Shown here: positions 9,501 through 18,360 of the stretch, piece by piece
Numbering within the stretch: position 1 is the first letter of the stretch
How the letters are laid out: each line of letters starts with the position of its first letter
Program-made: the position numbers and the translations under genes
Notes under the pieces: generated by a model
What the model was told of the DNA's origin: nothing
Seen by the model: only the letters and a program-made list of their open reading frames with translations
Databases searched by the model: none
DNA from: Siderastrea radians
Lineage: Eukaryota; Cnidaria; Anthozoa; Scleractinia; Rhizangiidae
Assembly: GCA_964017195.1 (NCBI GenBank)
Contig: OZ024889.1
Coordinates: forward strand, 65,518,858-65,582,857
Length of the DNA: 64,000 bases
Direction: 5' to 3'

Positions 9501-11874
9501 TTGGGTGTGATAGTGCAGGTGAATGTATGTGAAAAGGCGTGTTGGTGAAAGTGACAGACATTTCAACAACTTTTGCTTTATTCATATGTGAAACTGCTTA
9601 GATAGCCCCATCATCAGTCATATGTGACACCTGTCCTGTTAGATGTGGTGACACTTGGTTACACCATGACTCTGTTGGGATAAAAGATTTAGGGCTGCTT
9701 TGGACGGTACAACTTTTGCTTACAACTGTTGTACACGACTTGCTCATGTCATGTGTGCAACACGAATCTTGTCGTCTAAATCAGGCCTACAACATCTTCA
9801 CAACAGTTGCACGTAACACGAAAAATGTTGTAGGTTTTTGAAACATGTTTTAAAACCCTACGGCAGTTGTAGCCACAATCAAAATGTGAGAATTACAAGT
9901 TGTTAAGTTTACGATCTTTGCTTGATGCGAGCAGCTCGTGCTACAGAATTTCGCACACAACAGTTGTAAGCAAAAAATGCACCGTCAAAATCTGCCCTTA
10001 AGCATTGAAGACAAAAGTTAAAAAGTCAAATTTGTGTTTTTTTAAAATGTGAAAGGTACACCAGGGATATGAAAATACACACTTTGTCATTTTGGTGCAA
10101 ATGGATGCATAAAGCACAAGTCAGTGTCAAAAAATTTAGAAAACTTGCTTTTTGAAAAAAAGAGGGTGTTGGCTCAAGTTTTATATTGATTTTTTTCTCT
10201 AGGTTTGTCACCCATCTGATGAAGCGTATCCAGAAAGGTCCAGTGCGTGGAATCTCCATCAAGTTGCAGGAGGAAGAACGTGAACGAAGGGACAACTATG
10301 TTCCAGAGGTGAGAATTCTTGAGGCACATTGCTGATAACCTCTGTACTATTCAGTGATGAGAGGTGCTTTATTAAACCTCCACTGAAAAATCTTGTTCAG
10401 CTGAGGCAATGTTACTCTACGTGTAGGTGACTTTTCATGTAACTTATTGTCTCACAACAAAATTGCAAGCTTCTTTGCATCAAAAAATTGTGCTGTGTTA
10501 CAAACAGACCCTGTTACGAATAGTTACCAACGGTGTTACAAATAGGGGGCTGTATGCCTGCTCTCCATCCGGATTTTAAAAGTTGTTTTGTCACATTTTC
10601 AGGCAGTTAGCATGCCCCTGTCAAAAATTTCTCCAGTAATCTTACTTACTTTTTAGGGCTGTCACAATTTCATGGATGCAGTGTTGTCATTTGTCGTCAT
10701 TTCTATTCATTCCTGTTGCTGTTTCAACACCATGTCAGTTACAATATACTCTCTTGAGGCCTCAACACAGAGTGTGTTCCACAAAGCTATTTGCCCAAAA
10801 CATTGCCTTCACTAACACTACCAGAAATATTTAAATGTCCCACTTTTGCCTGTTTATCAGAGTCAAATAATGTCTTTCTTGCATCAAGACTTCACAGGTG
10901 TATTCTGAAATACTTTCATGCAAAGAAGCCGTGCCATTCTCTGTAACTGATACCTTGAACAAATAAGGGCTCAGAGAGCTTTCAAACAAGTCGTTCAATA
11001 CTTTCCAGTTTTCTGTTACTTAGTTCAGTGAGTCATGCCATACAAAATCAACAACAAAGAGTCTTTTGCTGTTGTGTTTCTTTTACTTTTCCTACTCTTT
11101 ATTTATTTGTTCTGTTATGTGTTATTAGGTGTCTGCTATCGAACAAGATATCATTGAAGTTGACCCTGACACCAAAGAAATGTTGAAAGTCTTGGTAAGT
11201 CTAGTTCCTCTTCTGCAAAAGCCACGTTATTACTTTCCAACACGTTGTAAACTAGAATCTTTTTCTGTTTAGATGAAACTTGTTGAAGTTTCTAACCTCA
11301 GTAGAATTGAACACCGTCCATATTTTTTGTGTGTTGGCTCTGCTTACAAACCCTTCAGTCTCAGAATTAAAAGGTGTGGAACAAGTGTATGAATGTACGA
11401 GGAGAGACATTCTGGTGATTTTCACACCCTCTCCCACAAGTTTTAGGAGAACGAGTATTTGTTTTGCAGGCCATGACTTGAGATTGTAAGGAATAGTCTG
11501 TGAATTAAGATTGTCTGTGAATAAAGGTGGTTGGTAGCGTGCAAGCAGTTGTCTCCTATTTCCTTTGCTTTCCCTTTTCCGCATGGAGCAAAGGAAATAG
11601 GAGATGTCTGCGCAAAGGCTAGGTGGTTGTTATTCTACACGGGCAAAAAAATGCATCTTTTCTAAGAAACCATGCATGTTTCAATTCATTCTTTTCAAAC
11701 ATTTTCTCTTACATTTGGTAATTATTTATTATTGTTCTTGTAAATTATCATTCTTACTACTGATCTTCTTTGTTTCAGGATTTTGGCAACATTTCTAACC
11801 TCCAAGTAACTCAACCAATCAACACCACTCAGAGTTTCCGCCCTGGTGGAGGTAGCGGTGGAATGCGATCTTAG
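6536..11874 (+). CDS. RPS17: 40S ribosomal protein S17 (eS17), five exons
   Basis: This encodes small-subunit ribosomal protein eS17, 140 residues. Exons: 6536-6538, 7248-7399, 10203-10308, 11129-11194 and 11779-11874 (stop TAG 11872-11874). All introns are GT-AG and the phases join without a break. Exon 1 is only the ATG, followed by GTGAGT. The product begins [20 protein letters not shown], continues with [20 protein letters not shown], then [20 protein letters not shown], and ends in a [14 protein letters not shown] tail. This is the standard eS17 order, slightly longer than the roughly 135 residues of vertebrates. The oligopyrimidine tract before the ATG is expected for a TOP mRNA. Intron 2 (2.8 kb) holds three DNA transposons and intron 4 holds one MITE, so introns tolerate insertion although the coding exons are intact. 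Confidence 0.97.
7463..8292 (-). mobile_element. Tigger/pogo-type DNA transposon, internally deleted
   Basis: Terminal inverted repeats of about 24 bp start CAGTCGAACCTCGATTAT at 7463 and end with the inverse at 8292. They are flanked by TA (7461-7462 and 8293-8294). Subterminal AGTCCGGATAATCGA motifs repeat: two near the left end and three near the right, probably transposase binding sites. The interior is the 3' part of a transposase gene on the minus strand. At 830 bp it is too short to be autonomous. It lies in RPS17 intron 2. Confidence 0.88.
7670..8146 (-). pseudogene. Tigger-family transposase, C-terminal remnant
   Basis: A 158-residue open frame runs to a stop about 200 bp inside the left terminal repeat. 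It looks like the tail of a DDE/Tigger (jerky-like) transposase: an acidic linker ([13 protein letters not shown]) and then the end [20 protein letters not shown] followed by SMFQFF. That resembles the basic helix plus 'LRQTTL..FF' ending typical of Tigger proteins. The DNA-binding N-terminus and the DDE catalytic core are absent, so it cannot be an active enzyme. The frame is undamaged, which suggests recent deletion and insertion. Confidence 0.75.
8409..9335. mobile_element. hAT-like inverted-repeat element with G-run ends
   Basis: The left end GCATGGTTCAATTTCACCTG at 8409, continuing to a C run, is mirrored at the right end, where the inverse reads GCAGGGTTCAATTCTACCTG. ATTAT flanks both sides (8404-8408 and 9336-9340), a possible 5-bp duplication. 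Near each end lie further inverted blocks of the type CCCGGGGGTGGGGAATTG. The middle carries a short ORF (8582-8716). The CAGGGTTC start resembles hAT termini, but the duplication is shorter than the usual 8 bp, so the superfamily is uncertain. Confidence 0.7.
8582..8716 (+). CDS. Short ORF, possible SAM-domain fragment
   Basis: A 44-codon frame from ATG 8582 to TAA 8714-8716 lies inside the mobile element. After a short lead it reads [20 protein letters not shown]. This matches the first two helices of a sterile alpha motif (V..WL...NL..Y...F). A full SAM domain needs about 65 residues, so this would be a captured first-exon fragment. No GT donor is visible right after the matching part. It may be an unexpressed relic. 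Confidence 0.35.
   Translation: MAPDRIEKTAYFQGKSLEFVADWLEKNNLSKLKYVFEGMFIINC
9689..10000. mobile_element. MITE with ~40-bp terminal inverted repeats
   Basis: The left end (TTAGGGCTGCTTTGGACGGT, then CTTTTGCTTACAACTG) pairs with the inverse of the right end (TAAGGGCAGATTTTGACGGT, then TTTTTTGCTTACAACTG). Internal ACAACAGTTG and GTTGTA motifs repeat. It has no coding sequence and no clear target duplication. It lies in RPS17 intron 2, about 200 bp before exon 3. Confidence 0.7.
11535..11621. mobile_element. 87-bp TAGC..GCTA MITE in RPS17 intron 4
   Basis: A perfect 18-bp inverted repeat (11552-11569 with 11587-11604) sits between weaker outer arms that start TAGCGTGCAAGCAG and end CTGCGCAAAGGCTA. 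The flanks are GGTGGTTGG and GGTGGTTGT, an 8-of-9 match. It belongs with the copies at 4995-5049 and 47542-47728. Transcribed RNA would form a strong hairpin. Confidence 0.7.
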
Positions 11875-11911
11875 ACGCACCAACTTAATCTGCTTTGTGC
11901 AAACAAAAGTA

Positions 11912-11917
11912 AATAAA
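11912..11917 (+). terminator. RPS17 polyadenylation signal AATAAA
   Basis: AATAAA lies 38 bases after the stop codon. A GT-rich stretch follows at about 11939-11952. This gives a very short 3' UTR, normal for ribosomal protein genes. Confidence 0.8.
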
Positions 11918-11952
11918 ATAAACATGTACAAATAGTCCTCGTGTCGTGGTTC

Positions 11953-12363
11953 ATGTCGACAGGGTAATATCTGGGAACCAGAGGTTTTTCTTGCATGTTT
12001 TTATGGACTGTTTGGCTTAAGATTGATCAACAAAGAAAATATAAATACAGTGACGAGCAAGAATGCCTTTGGCATTTAGGGTATCAAGGCAAGGGCTAGC
12101 CTGAGAAAACTCCCTGTAACTCTGACTTTCAACATCAAACAGTTTTGAGCTTGCCCTAATGGTTTGGGTCATTAGAGAGGGGATTCTACTGTTTTCAAAT
12201 GTTGTCTTCTTTGCGTGTTTTTACAAAAACCTTTTCCCAGGCTACCTAGAATGCACTTCTTGCAATGAATCGTGGATATTCCTTTAGAAAAGGGAGTTAC
12301 TAACGGGACTGATTCTTGGGGGGAAGGGGTGGATGTTTCAAAAATTAATAGAAATTTCGGCTC
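11953..12363. other. Intergenic, no gene seen
   Basis: AT-rich sequence. TAGCCTGAG at 12097 and CCCAGGCTA at 12236 could be ends of a decayed element, but the flanking target sequences do not match. Confidence 0.4.
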
Positions 12364-12367
12364 TTAA

Positions 12368-13024
12368 GGTGATTCCATCGAAAAAGAATAAATATATTTG
12401 TAATAAGAATTTGTTGAAACTTTGCACAGTTATTAATTAAACCTAGTACATTAAAGAAATAAAATAAAAAGAGGGGGTCACCGTGATTGATTTCACGCTA
12501 CAGGGCTGTAGTATATAGATACTTTGCCAGCTTTCGACAGCAATATTAAAAAACCTATACTTGTACCAGAGACACTCATTACTTTAAAGTTATTACTGGC
12601 AATGAAATATAAGAATTATTCTTATGATAGAAGAACAATAGTCCAGTAAAACGTCTTAAAATTGCCGTAAAAATGAAACCGATGAAATAATGGGCAAACC
12701 GAGCGTCTGCACCTACGGTTCCGGAGAAACGCCCAAAATCTGACTGTAATAGTGCATTAACCGGAATATTTCAAAATTGAATAATGAAAAAGTCTTCAAA
12801 TTTGAATATATCATGTAAAGTCGTATTTAACTTAAATAAATGGAATAAAAAGTGGGGTCACCGAGTTCGTTTGGGAGAAAGCGACCATTTATGTCTCTGA
12901 ACAGCTGCGCTTTTATAGAAAACCTCCGCGTTCCTCCGCGGAGTCGCGGAGAAACTGCGCGCGCGCTAATCCCGCAAAAGATGATGCGCAGGGAGGATGC
13001 GCAATGCAATTGAATGGAATCACC
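12368..13024. mobile_element. TTAA-flanked element, unrelated to copies at 3914/59152
   Basis: GGTGATTCCAT at the left and its exact inverse ATGGAATCACC at the right form an 11-bp terminal repeat, directly bordered by TTAA (12364-12367 and 13025-13028). A block containing AATAAAAAG.GGGGTCACCG occurs twice inside (about 12465 and 12845). The GC-rich part near 12905-12965 contains a TCCGCG palindrome cluster. No transposase is recognised. A piggyBac-like origin is inferred from the TTAA only. Confidence 0.65.
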
Positions 13025-13028
13025 TTAA

Positions 13029-13946
13029 GCCTTTCAACCTTGACCCTCGGTCAAACGGATTCTACATCGTCCAACATAACTTTTTTGTACGAACGGTTGA
13101 TGGCAATCAAACGGTGTTTTATGATCGATGGAATCCTGAATTCCCTCCGAATCTTCATTCAACAGGGGTGCTTACACGCGTCTAGCTTGCCCAATTCGAC
13201 AACGTGGAACGGTTTTGAATGAAACTGTTGAATTCGCTTGGTCGGGGCCTTACTTTGAATAAGACGTTCCACTGGAGCTCTTTCCTAAGATCCACCACTG
13301 TTAACAACGGACTGTGGTGATCCGGCACCGAACGATTCATTCGTGGATCCTCGCGCTCACCTTTTCGCGCGTGTAACGTGAATTGTAAATTATTTAAAAA
13401 AGAGCATCGTAGCCAAGTTTGACACAAAGTTAAGTTGTAAAATATCAAATGCAAACTAGATATTTACGAGTTAATGTACATATTTTACGCAAGTCCAGAA
13501 TGGGATGTGTTCTCTTAAAAAAAAAAAACTCCAAAACTTTTCTTCGAGTCAAACGAAATTTTAAGGTAGAAAACATCAGCGGTTTGCAAATTGCTTGAAC
13601 AAACACGCTATGCATACCATTGTATCCAAATTTACACAAACTTTAGCGGTTTCACCTCTGTCAGTCAAGAAGAACAAATGGCGATAGCGTTCCGCTTGCT
13701 CGATTGTATTGTGATATAAAACTTCGGTTCACGGGTCAGAAATTCCGTGTCAGATGTTGAAATCGTGACTGTTGCCATGCGGCGTCATTTGTTGTTTCCT
13801 GAAAATTGAGCGGATGAAAAAGAGAACGTCACACAAAGCTAGGGTTGAAATGTCTGCAGACAACTCGGGGATGAAGAAGAGACTGCCTACTTGAGAAAGA
13901 GGATGAAACACCGGTCGCTTTGAGAGAGTAACATGCAAACGCGATA
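13029..13946. other. Upstream region of the 332-codon ORF
   Basis: No gene is seen. Short frames on both strands have no recognisable motif. A TAA in frame at 13929-13931 closes the reading frame just before the next start codon. Confidence 0.4.
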
Positions 13947-14945
13947 ATGGTAACTTTGCGGAGAACTCGTATCGAAGAGTCCAGACACATTAGAGGAACT
14001 GACGCTCCAAGAGATTACGCCGAATTTCGCGTGATAACTTTAAAGGAGCCGGTCTTAGACCCTCAATGGATGTTTCATCATCCTCGCTTTCAACGTGAGG
14101 CGAAAACATCTGAAAGCTTACCTCATATTACACCAGGTTTTTTGAAAAACACCAAGAAGATTTCAAGTCGCGTTCCTAGCGCACGAATTAATGCTCGGAG
14201 TAGAATTCTATGTGAGCGAAGAGAACGCAATCAAGGGAACTCTACGTGCCGACATTTCTGCGAGTTGTTAGGTCCAAATTTGTGCAAGGATTGCTGGAAA
14301 CTCGCAGAGCGATCTGACGCAGTTAAGGAACACCGTAATAGCTGTCAGAGCGAGGTTTTGAAACCAAGAGGCAAGGATCCGTTTAGTGTGATGATTGCTT
14401 CGCGTGATCATGAAAAGAGAATTGAATATAATGAGAGCGAAGAGGAGTTTCTTGATGAAACAGAAGATGAAGAGTTTATTTCCAAGTCACCCACTTCAGG
14501 AAGAAAACGCAGCTCAGTGATATTGTCCCATGACAGACATGACAGTGGCTATTCAAGCAGAATGAGCTACATACGAAGCCTCAGTAGGACTCCCTCGGGC
14601 GATTTTTGTCCCCGCTCCAAGTCACCCTTGAGACCATCGACGCGTGAAGGTAGAATATTAGAGGACGAACGCCAAAGGGAGATTCCTGCTTCGACTGGCG
14701 AGATAACTTCAAAGGTGGATCCTACACCAATTTGGAAAAACGCTTATTTAGCAAAGCTTCGCGAGCGTGAAGCTTTCAAAGATGTGCTAAACAATCTTTA
14801 TCTGCCACTGAAGATGAGGCACGCTTGGCGGGAGTTGCCAGTTACACCTGTTGTCATGGACTTAAAACTCATCAATTTTACTATTTATGACGGGTCACCA
14901 CTTAACAAAAGGGCTGTTAGTAAGAAGGCTACGGCAGAAAAATAA
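13947..14945 (+). CDS. Unrecognised intronless 332-residue protein
   Basis: I do not recognise this protein. The ATG at 13947 is the first after an in-frame TAA at 13929-13931, and the frame is unbroken to TAA 14943-14945, so a single coding exon is likely. Visible features are a basic N-terminal third and a compact cysteine cluster, C101-x3-C105-x7-C113-x2-C116 (CRHFCELLGPNLCKDCW), which could bind zinc. An acidic stretch follows near 158-178 (ESEEEFLDETEDEEF), then a serine/arginine-rich middle (about 180-235) with RTPSGD- and KSPLRPS-like phosphosites. The C-terminal part has LREREAFKDVLNNLYLPLK. There is no signal peptide or membrane segment. Neighbours give no hint. The length and codon-like composition argue against a chance frame. 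It could be a lineage-specific nuclear protein; this is a guess. Confidence 0.7.
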   Translation: MVTLRRTRIEESRHIRGTDAPRDYAEFRVITLKEPVLDPQWMFHHPRFQREAKTSESLPHITPGFLKNTKKISSRVPSARINARSRILCERRERNQGNSTCRHFCELLGPNLCKDCWKLAERSDAVKEHRNSCQSEVLKPRGKDPFSVMIASRDHEKRIEYNESEEEFLDETEDEEFISKSPTSGRKRSSVILSHDRHDSGYSSRMSYIRSLSRTPSGDFCPRSKSPLRPSTREGRILEDERQREIPASTGEITSKVDPTPIWKNAYLAKLREREAFKDVLNNLYLPLKMRHAWRELPVTPVVMDLKLINFTIYDGSPLNKRAVSKKATAEK

Positions 14946-15324
14946 ATGGAGCGATATATCGAAGGACAAGATCTGGTGTGATTTGATGCAATGACGCCGA
15001 GAGAACACTCTCTTGACCTTTTTTCCTCAGGAAAAAGGAGCGAGGGGCTTGATTACAGGTTATGCTGTCACTTCTACTGAAGTACGTACAAGCTCAAAAC
15101 AGAAATGAAATTCTCAAAAACCATTTTAAAACCGAATTGTACTACAGGATGGTTCTACGTGGAAGTTTTGGTCGTGCAAAGTGACACACCTGACTGAGTT
15201 ATCCCCAGGCGCATAAGTTGTCACCATAATACTACTCAGGGCGAGAAAGGTTTAATGTCTTGATATGTTCAGCAACGCAACTGATAGAGAGAACTAAGAA
15301 AGGAAGAGCACCAAATACACCGGT
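14946..15324. other. Intergenic, no gene seen
   Basis: Likely 3' UTR and flank of the preceding ORF. An AATAAA overlaps its stop codon (around 14941), which is too early to serve as the polyadenylation signal. Confidence 0.4.
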
Positions 15325-15617
15325 CCCAGGGGGATTACTCAGATTTATTAGTGTCGGGGATGTGCCCAATTTTTATACCCTAAAAAACTCCAATTAGGCT
15401 AACACTGGAACCAAAAAATTCCAACAGCTTAGAACTAAGAACCCGGAAGCACGCTCATTTCTTATTTACCCTTAAAAAAAGTCCAGCCAAAATCCTTCCA
15501 CCCAAAATTAGTCTACCAGAAAATTTCTCTCCCAAAGAAAGTCCCAGATCGCCAATTTTAAACCCAAAAAAGGCTTCTCACCCCCCCGTCTCTAATATAC
15601 CCGAGTACCTCCCCTGG
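15325..15617. mobile_element. G-run foldback MITE
   Basis: The left end CCCAGGGGGATTACTCAGAT matches the inverse of the right end (CCAGGGGAGGTACTCGGGTA). Inner blocks ATTAGTGTCGGGG and ATTAGAGACGGGG also pair. The interior is A-rich with repeated ACCC/CCAAAA phrases and has no coding sequence. Confidence 0.7.
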
Positions 15618-18360
15618 CATCACCTCGCGGTATGCTTCTCAAGAACCGATGAAATCTAAATTTATCTATTAGCGGAAAGTATAAACAAACAGATTGTGTC
15701 AAGCTCAGTTTTAGCAAGGAAAAATATAAAAAATATATGAACAATTGAGAAGAATAATGAGTTTGTTTAATAAAGGGCTTTTTACGCGTTTTACAGTTTC
15801 TATTCTATTTTTTTATGATTTTCCTTTTGTCTTTGTTTCTAGAGGGCTAGTGGGGACGATTCAGTGCCACATCATCAAAACAATTTTAGAGACTGTTGAG
15901 TTTATTTGTAGAAGTGTACATATACATAATTTTTCATTATCGACTCAGATATAAAAATATTCACAAAGGAATGCATTCAGTATATATTAAAAAACACCGT
16001 AGTGCTTGAACAACTTCAAAATTAACAAAACCAGGAACGTTTGATATTTAAAAGGTTGAAAACAATATCTTCATCCTTGCTACACTTTAGTTCTTATTCT
16101 TTTGGATTTTCTTTCTTTCCTAACACACTAAGCGTTCAGAGGAACAAATACCTTTTCCCGTTGGAAAGCTGTCTACGAGAATAACCGGATCCCGCGGATT
16201 TTCCGTGAGTTGCTGAGGACATGAAAACTATCGGAGTTCTAGTGCTATTTTCTGATAGGTCAATAGGAATCGGAAGATCTTCGGGTTATTCTACGAATAT
16301 GTTCCACCATCGGCACTTGTTCCTCTGAAATAATATTTCGACTAATATAGAGTGCTACACTTCTACATATGAAACACTGGGAAAAGAATACCCGTTTCAT
16401 TTTTTTCCAACGCAAATAGCAGCTGACTATCAACGAAAGTTGACTACGCGCGTGACTACACCAACTGACCCAATGAGCCCGATTCAAACGAGAACAAGAG
16501 ATGACACTCAGAATTGAGATGATACCCTTTAAACCCGGGCATCATTATTCAAATTCTCCTTACTGTTCTCCATACATTTCACTGAGTACTAACTGGGAGA
16601 ACTTGTTCAGACAGACTATTCGTCTTTGGTGATCATTTCCCCAGTTCTCATGACCTTAATGTGTCATAATGAATTGATATGGTGAGGAGAAATTTGATGC
16701 TGATCACTATTGGGGCTTCAAGGGTTTAAAGCGACGGATAACGATGGGAGCGCAAAAGATTTAGCGGTTACGCGTGATAAAAAGTTTATCTATCCTCCAT
16801 TCTGGAGAATATTCGAGAAGACTCAGTCATGGGGGAGCAGAAACTCGTCAAATCTCATTCTCGTTTGTCCCGGGCTCCGTACTGAACGAAGGCAACTGGA
16901 CTGGACACCGACGCCAATCAAGCAAAATTGTTGCATTCAACGGTCAACGCCTTACTTAACGTTACCTATGAGTTGAGTTACAAAACTCAATTTTATTTAA
17001 CTGAAATCTAACGACTGATGAATTCTTTTTATATACTGCACTGTACATTAAAGGATAGTCATGTAACTCATTGGATGCAAAAATTTGTATAAAATGATAG
17101 TAAATTCCAATTCAACAAAGTACAGCAAAGTCGACGGGATTCTGAGGATCCAATTAAGCTTTTCTAAGAGAGTCTCTATCAGATTAGACTGACATAGTTA
17201 TAACGCCCTTGACTTTGAAAATTAGAATTTGTACAGGAAACTATTTAAATAAGTCTGTTTATCATTTGTTTCTTTTCAAAATAATTATCCAGAACGTTCA
17301 CGAAGCATGGCAGGAGTTTAACAAACTTTTTAATTTAAGGGCTCCGTTTGGACGAAGTAGAGGAAATATAATAATCGTATTTTAACTGGTCCGACGTATT
17401 TACAGAATGTACGTTAGTGCATGGATTTTCAAATAATAACTAAAAATGACTGAGCACGCCTCTATCAGTATTTCGGAATAAAGGCCTCATAATTTAAACA
17501 ACAATAGTATATTCAGTGAAGGCGAAGCTTTGTTAACATTTTGCAGTACAAAATAAGGTCAAAATATGACGAACTCTCTTCTGATTTATTTGAAATCATT
17601 TTTAAGGTATCCGTAATTCGACACGGGAAAAATATCTGACACCAGATATTACAATCAAACGTTTTGTCTCAAAACACATAAATATATCCTGAAAATTAGT
17701 TATTTAACCAAGTTTGTAGCACATTCCGTAGACCTCATATGGGAAATCACTTGCAACTAGCTTTTTGCACGGCGAAAACAATTTCGGACGCTATAAGGTA
17801 CGAATTTAGTTCAAATTCGGAATAGCCCTTAAACAGATATTCACCTTGTTTCTAAAAATAGTTTTAAGTCGAAAATACCTCAAGCGAAAGTAATCTTCTA
17901 CAACTAATGTTTTCCTGGCTGAGTGCCATGAAAAGAAGGTTTACAGAGTCAGAATCAAAACTCGTGTTTGAGGGTAAGTAGGTAAGGTATACTATAGTAC
18001 TATAAGTTATAATGACAACGACTCGAAGCTATTAAACATGGAATAAAAGTTAAATGAATAAGTAAGTTAAAAAAATCGGGGAATTTCCACGAAAAAAACG
18101 CGTTCTTGTTTGTATACTTTAGCAGAATAACGTTACCACCCCTAATATCACTAATATCCTTCCCAATAATTGTTAAGTTTGCCATGCAACCTGTCTCTCT
18201 CACATGGTGAAGAGTTGCGTGACACAGTTGCGTCACATCCCCAATTGCAAAGGAGGTTTGCAAAGGAAACTGCACTTAATAATTCTAGAGATTCCTTATC
18301 AAGCGATATACAGCAGCGTGGAAAGTACGCCTACATTTGAAGAATAGCAATAACAGATGT
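15618..18360. other. AT-rich intergenic and ARID3 3' flank
   Basis: No gene is seen. Short frames (for example around 16710-16976) lack motifs. Between convergent genes, the minus-strand part next to 18361 should hold the ARID3 3' UTR. Minus-strand AATAAA occurs at 17585-17590 and 16992-16997, so the UTR end is not fixed. Confidence 0.4.

Noticed and set aside
10326..10408. Box C/D snoRNA candidate in RPS17 intron 3
   Set aside because: GTGATGA and CTGA boxes and a CATTGC/GCAATG stem are present, but the stem does not bracket the good C box and the box order is wrong.
12097..12244. Fourth TAGCCTG..CAGGCTA element
   Set aside because: The ends resemble the family, but the arms do not pair further and there is no 9-bp duplication.
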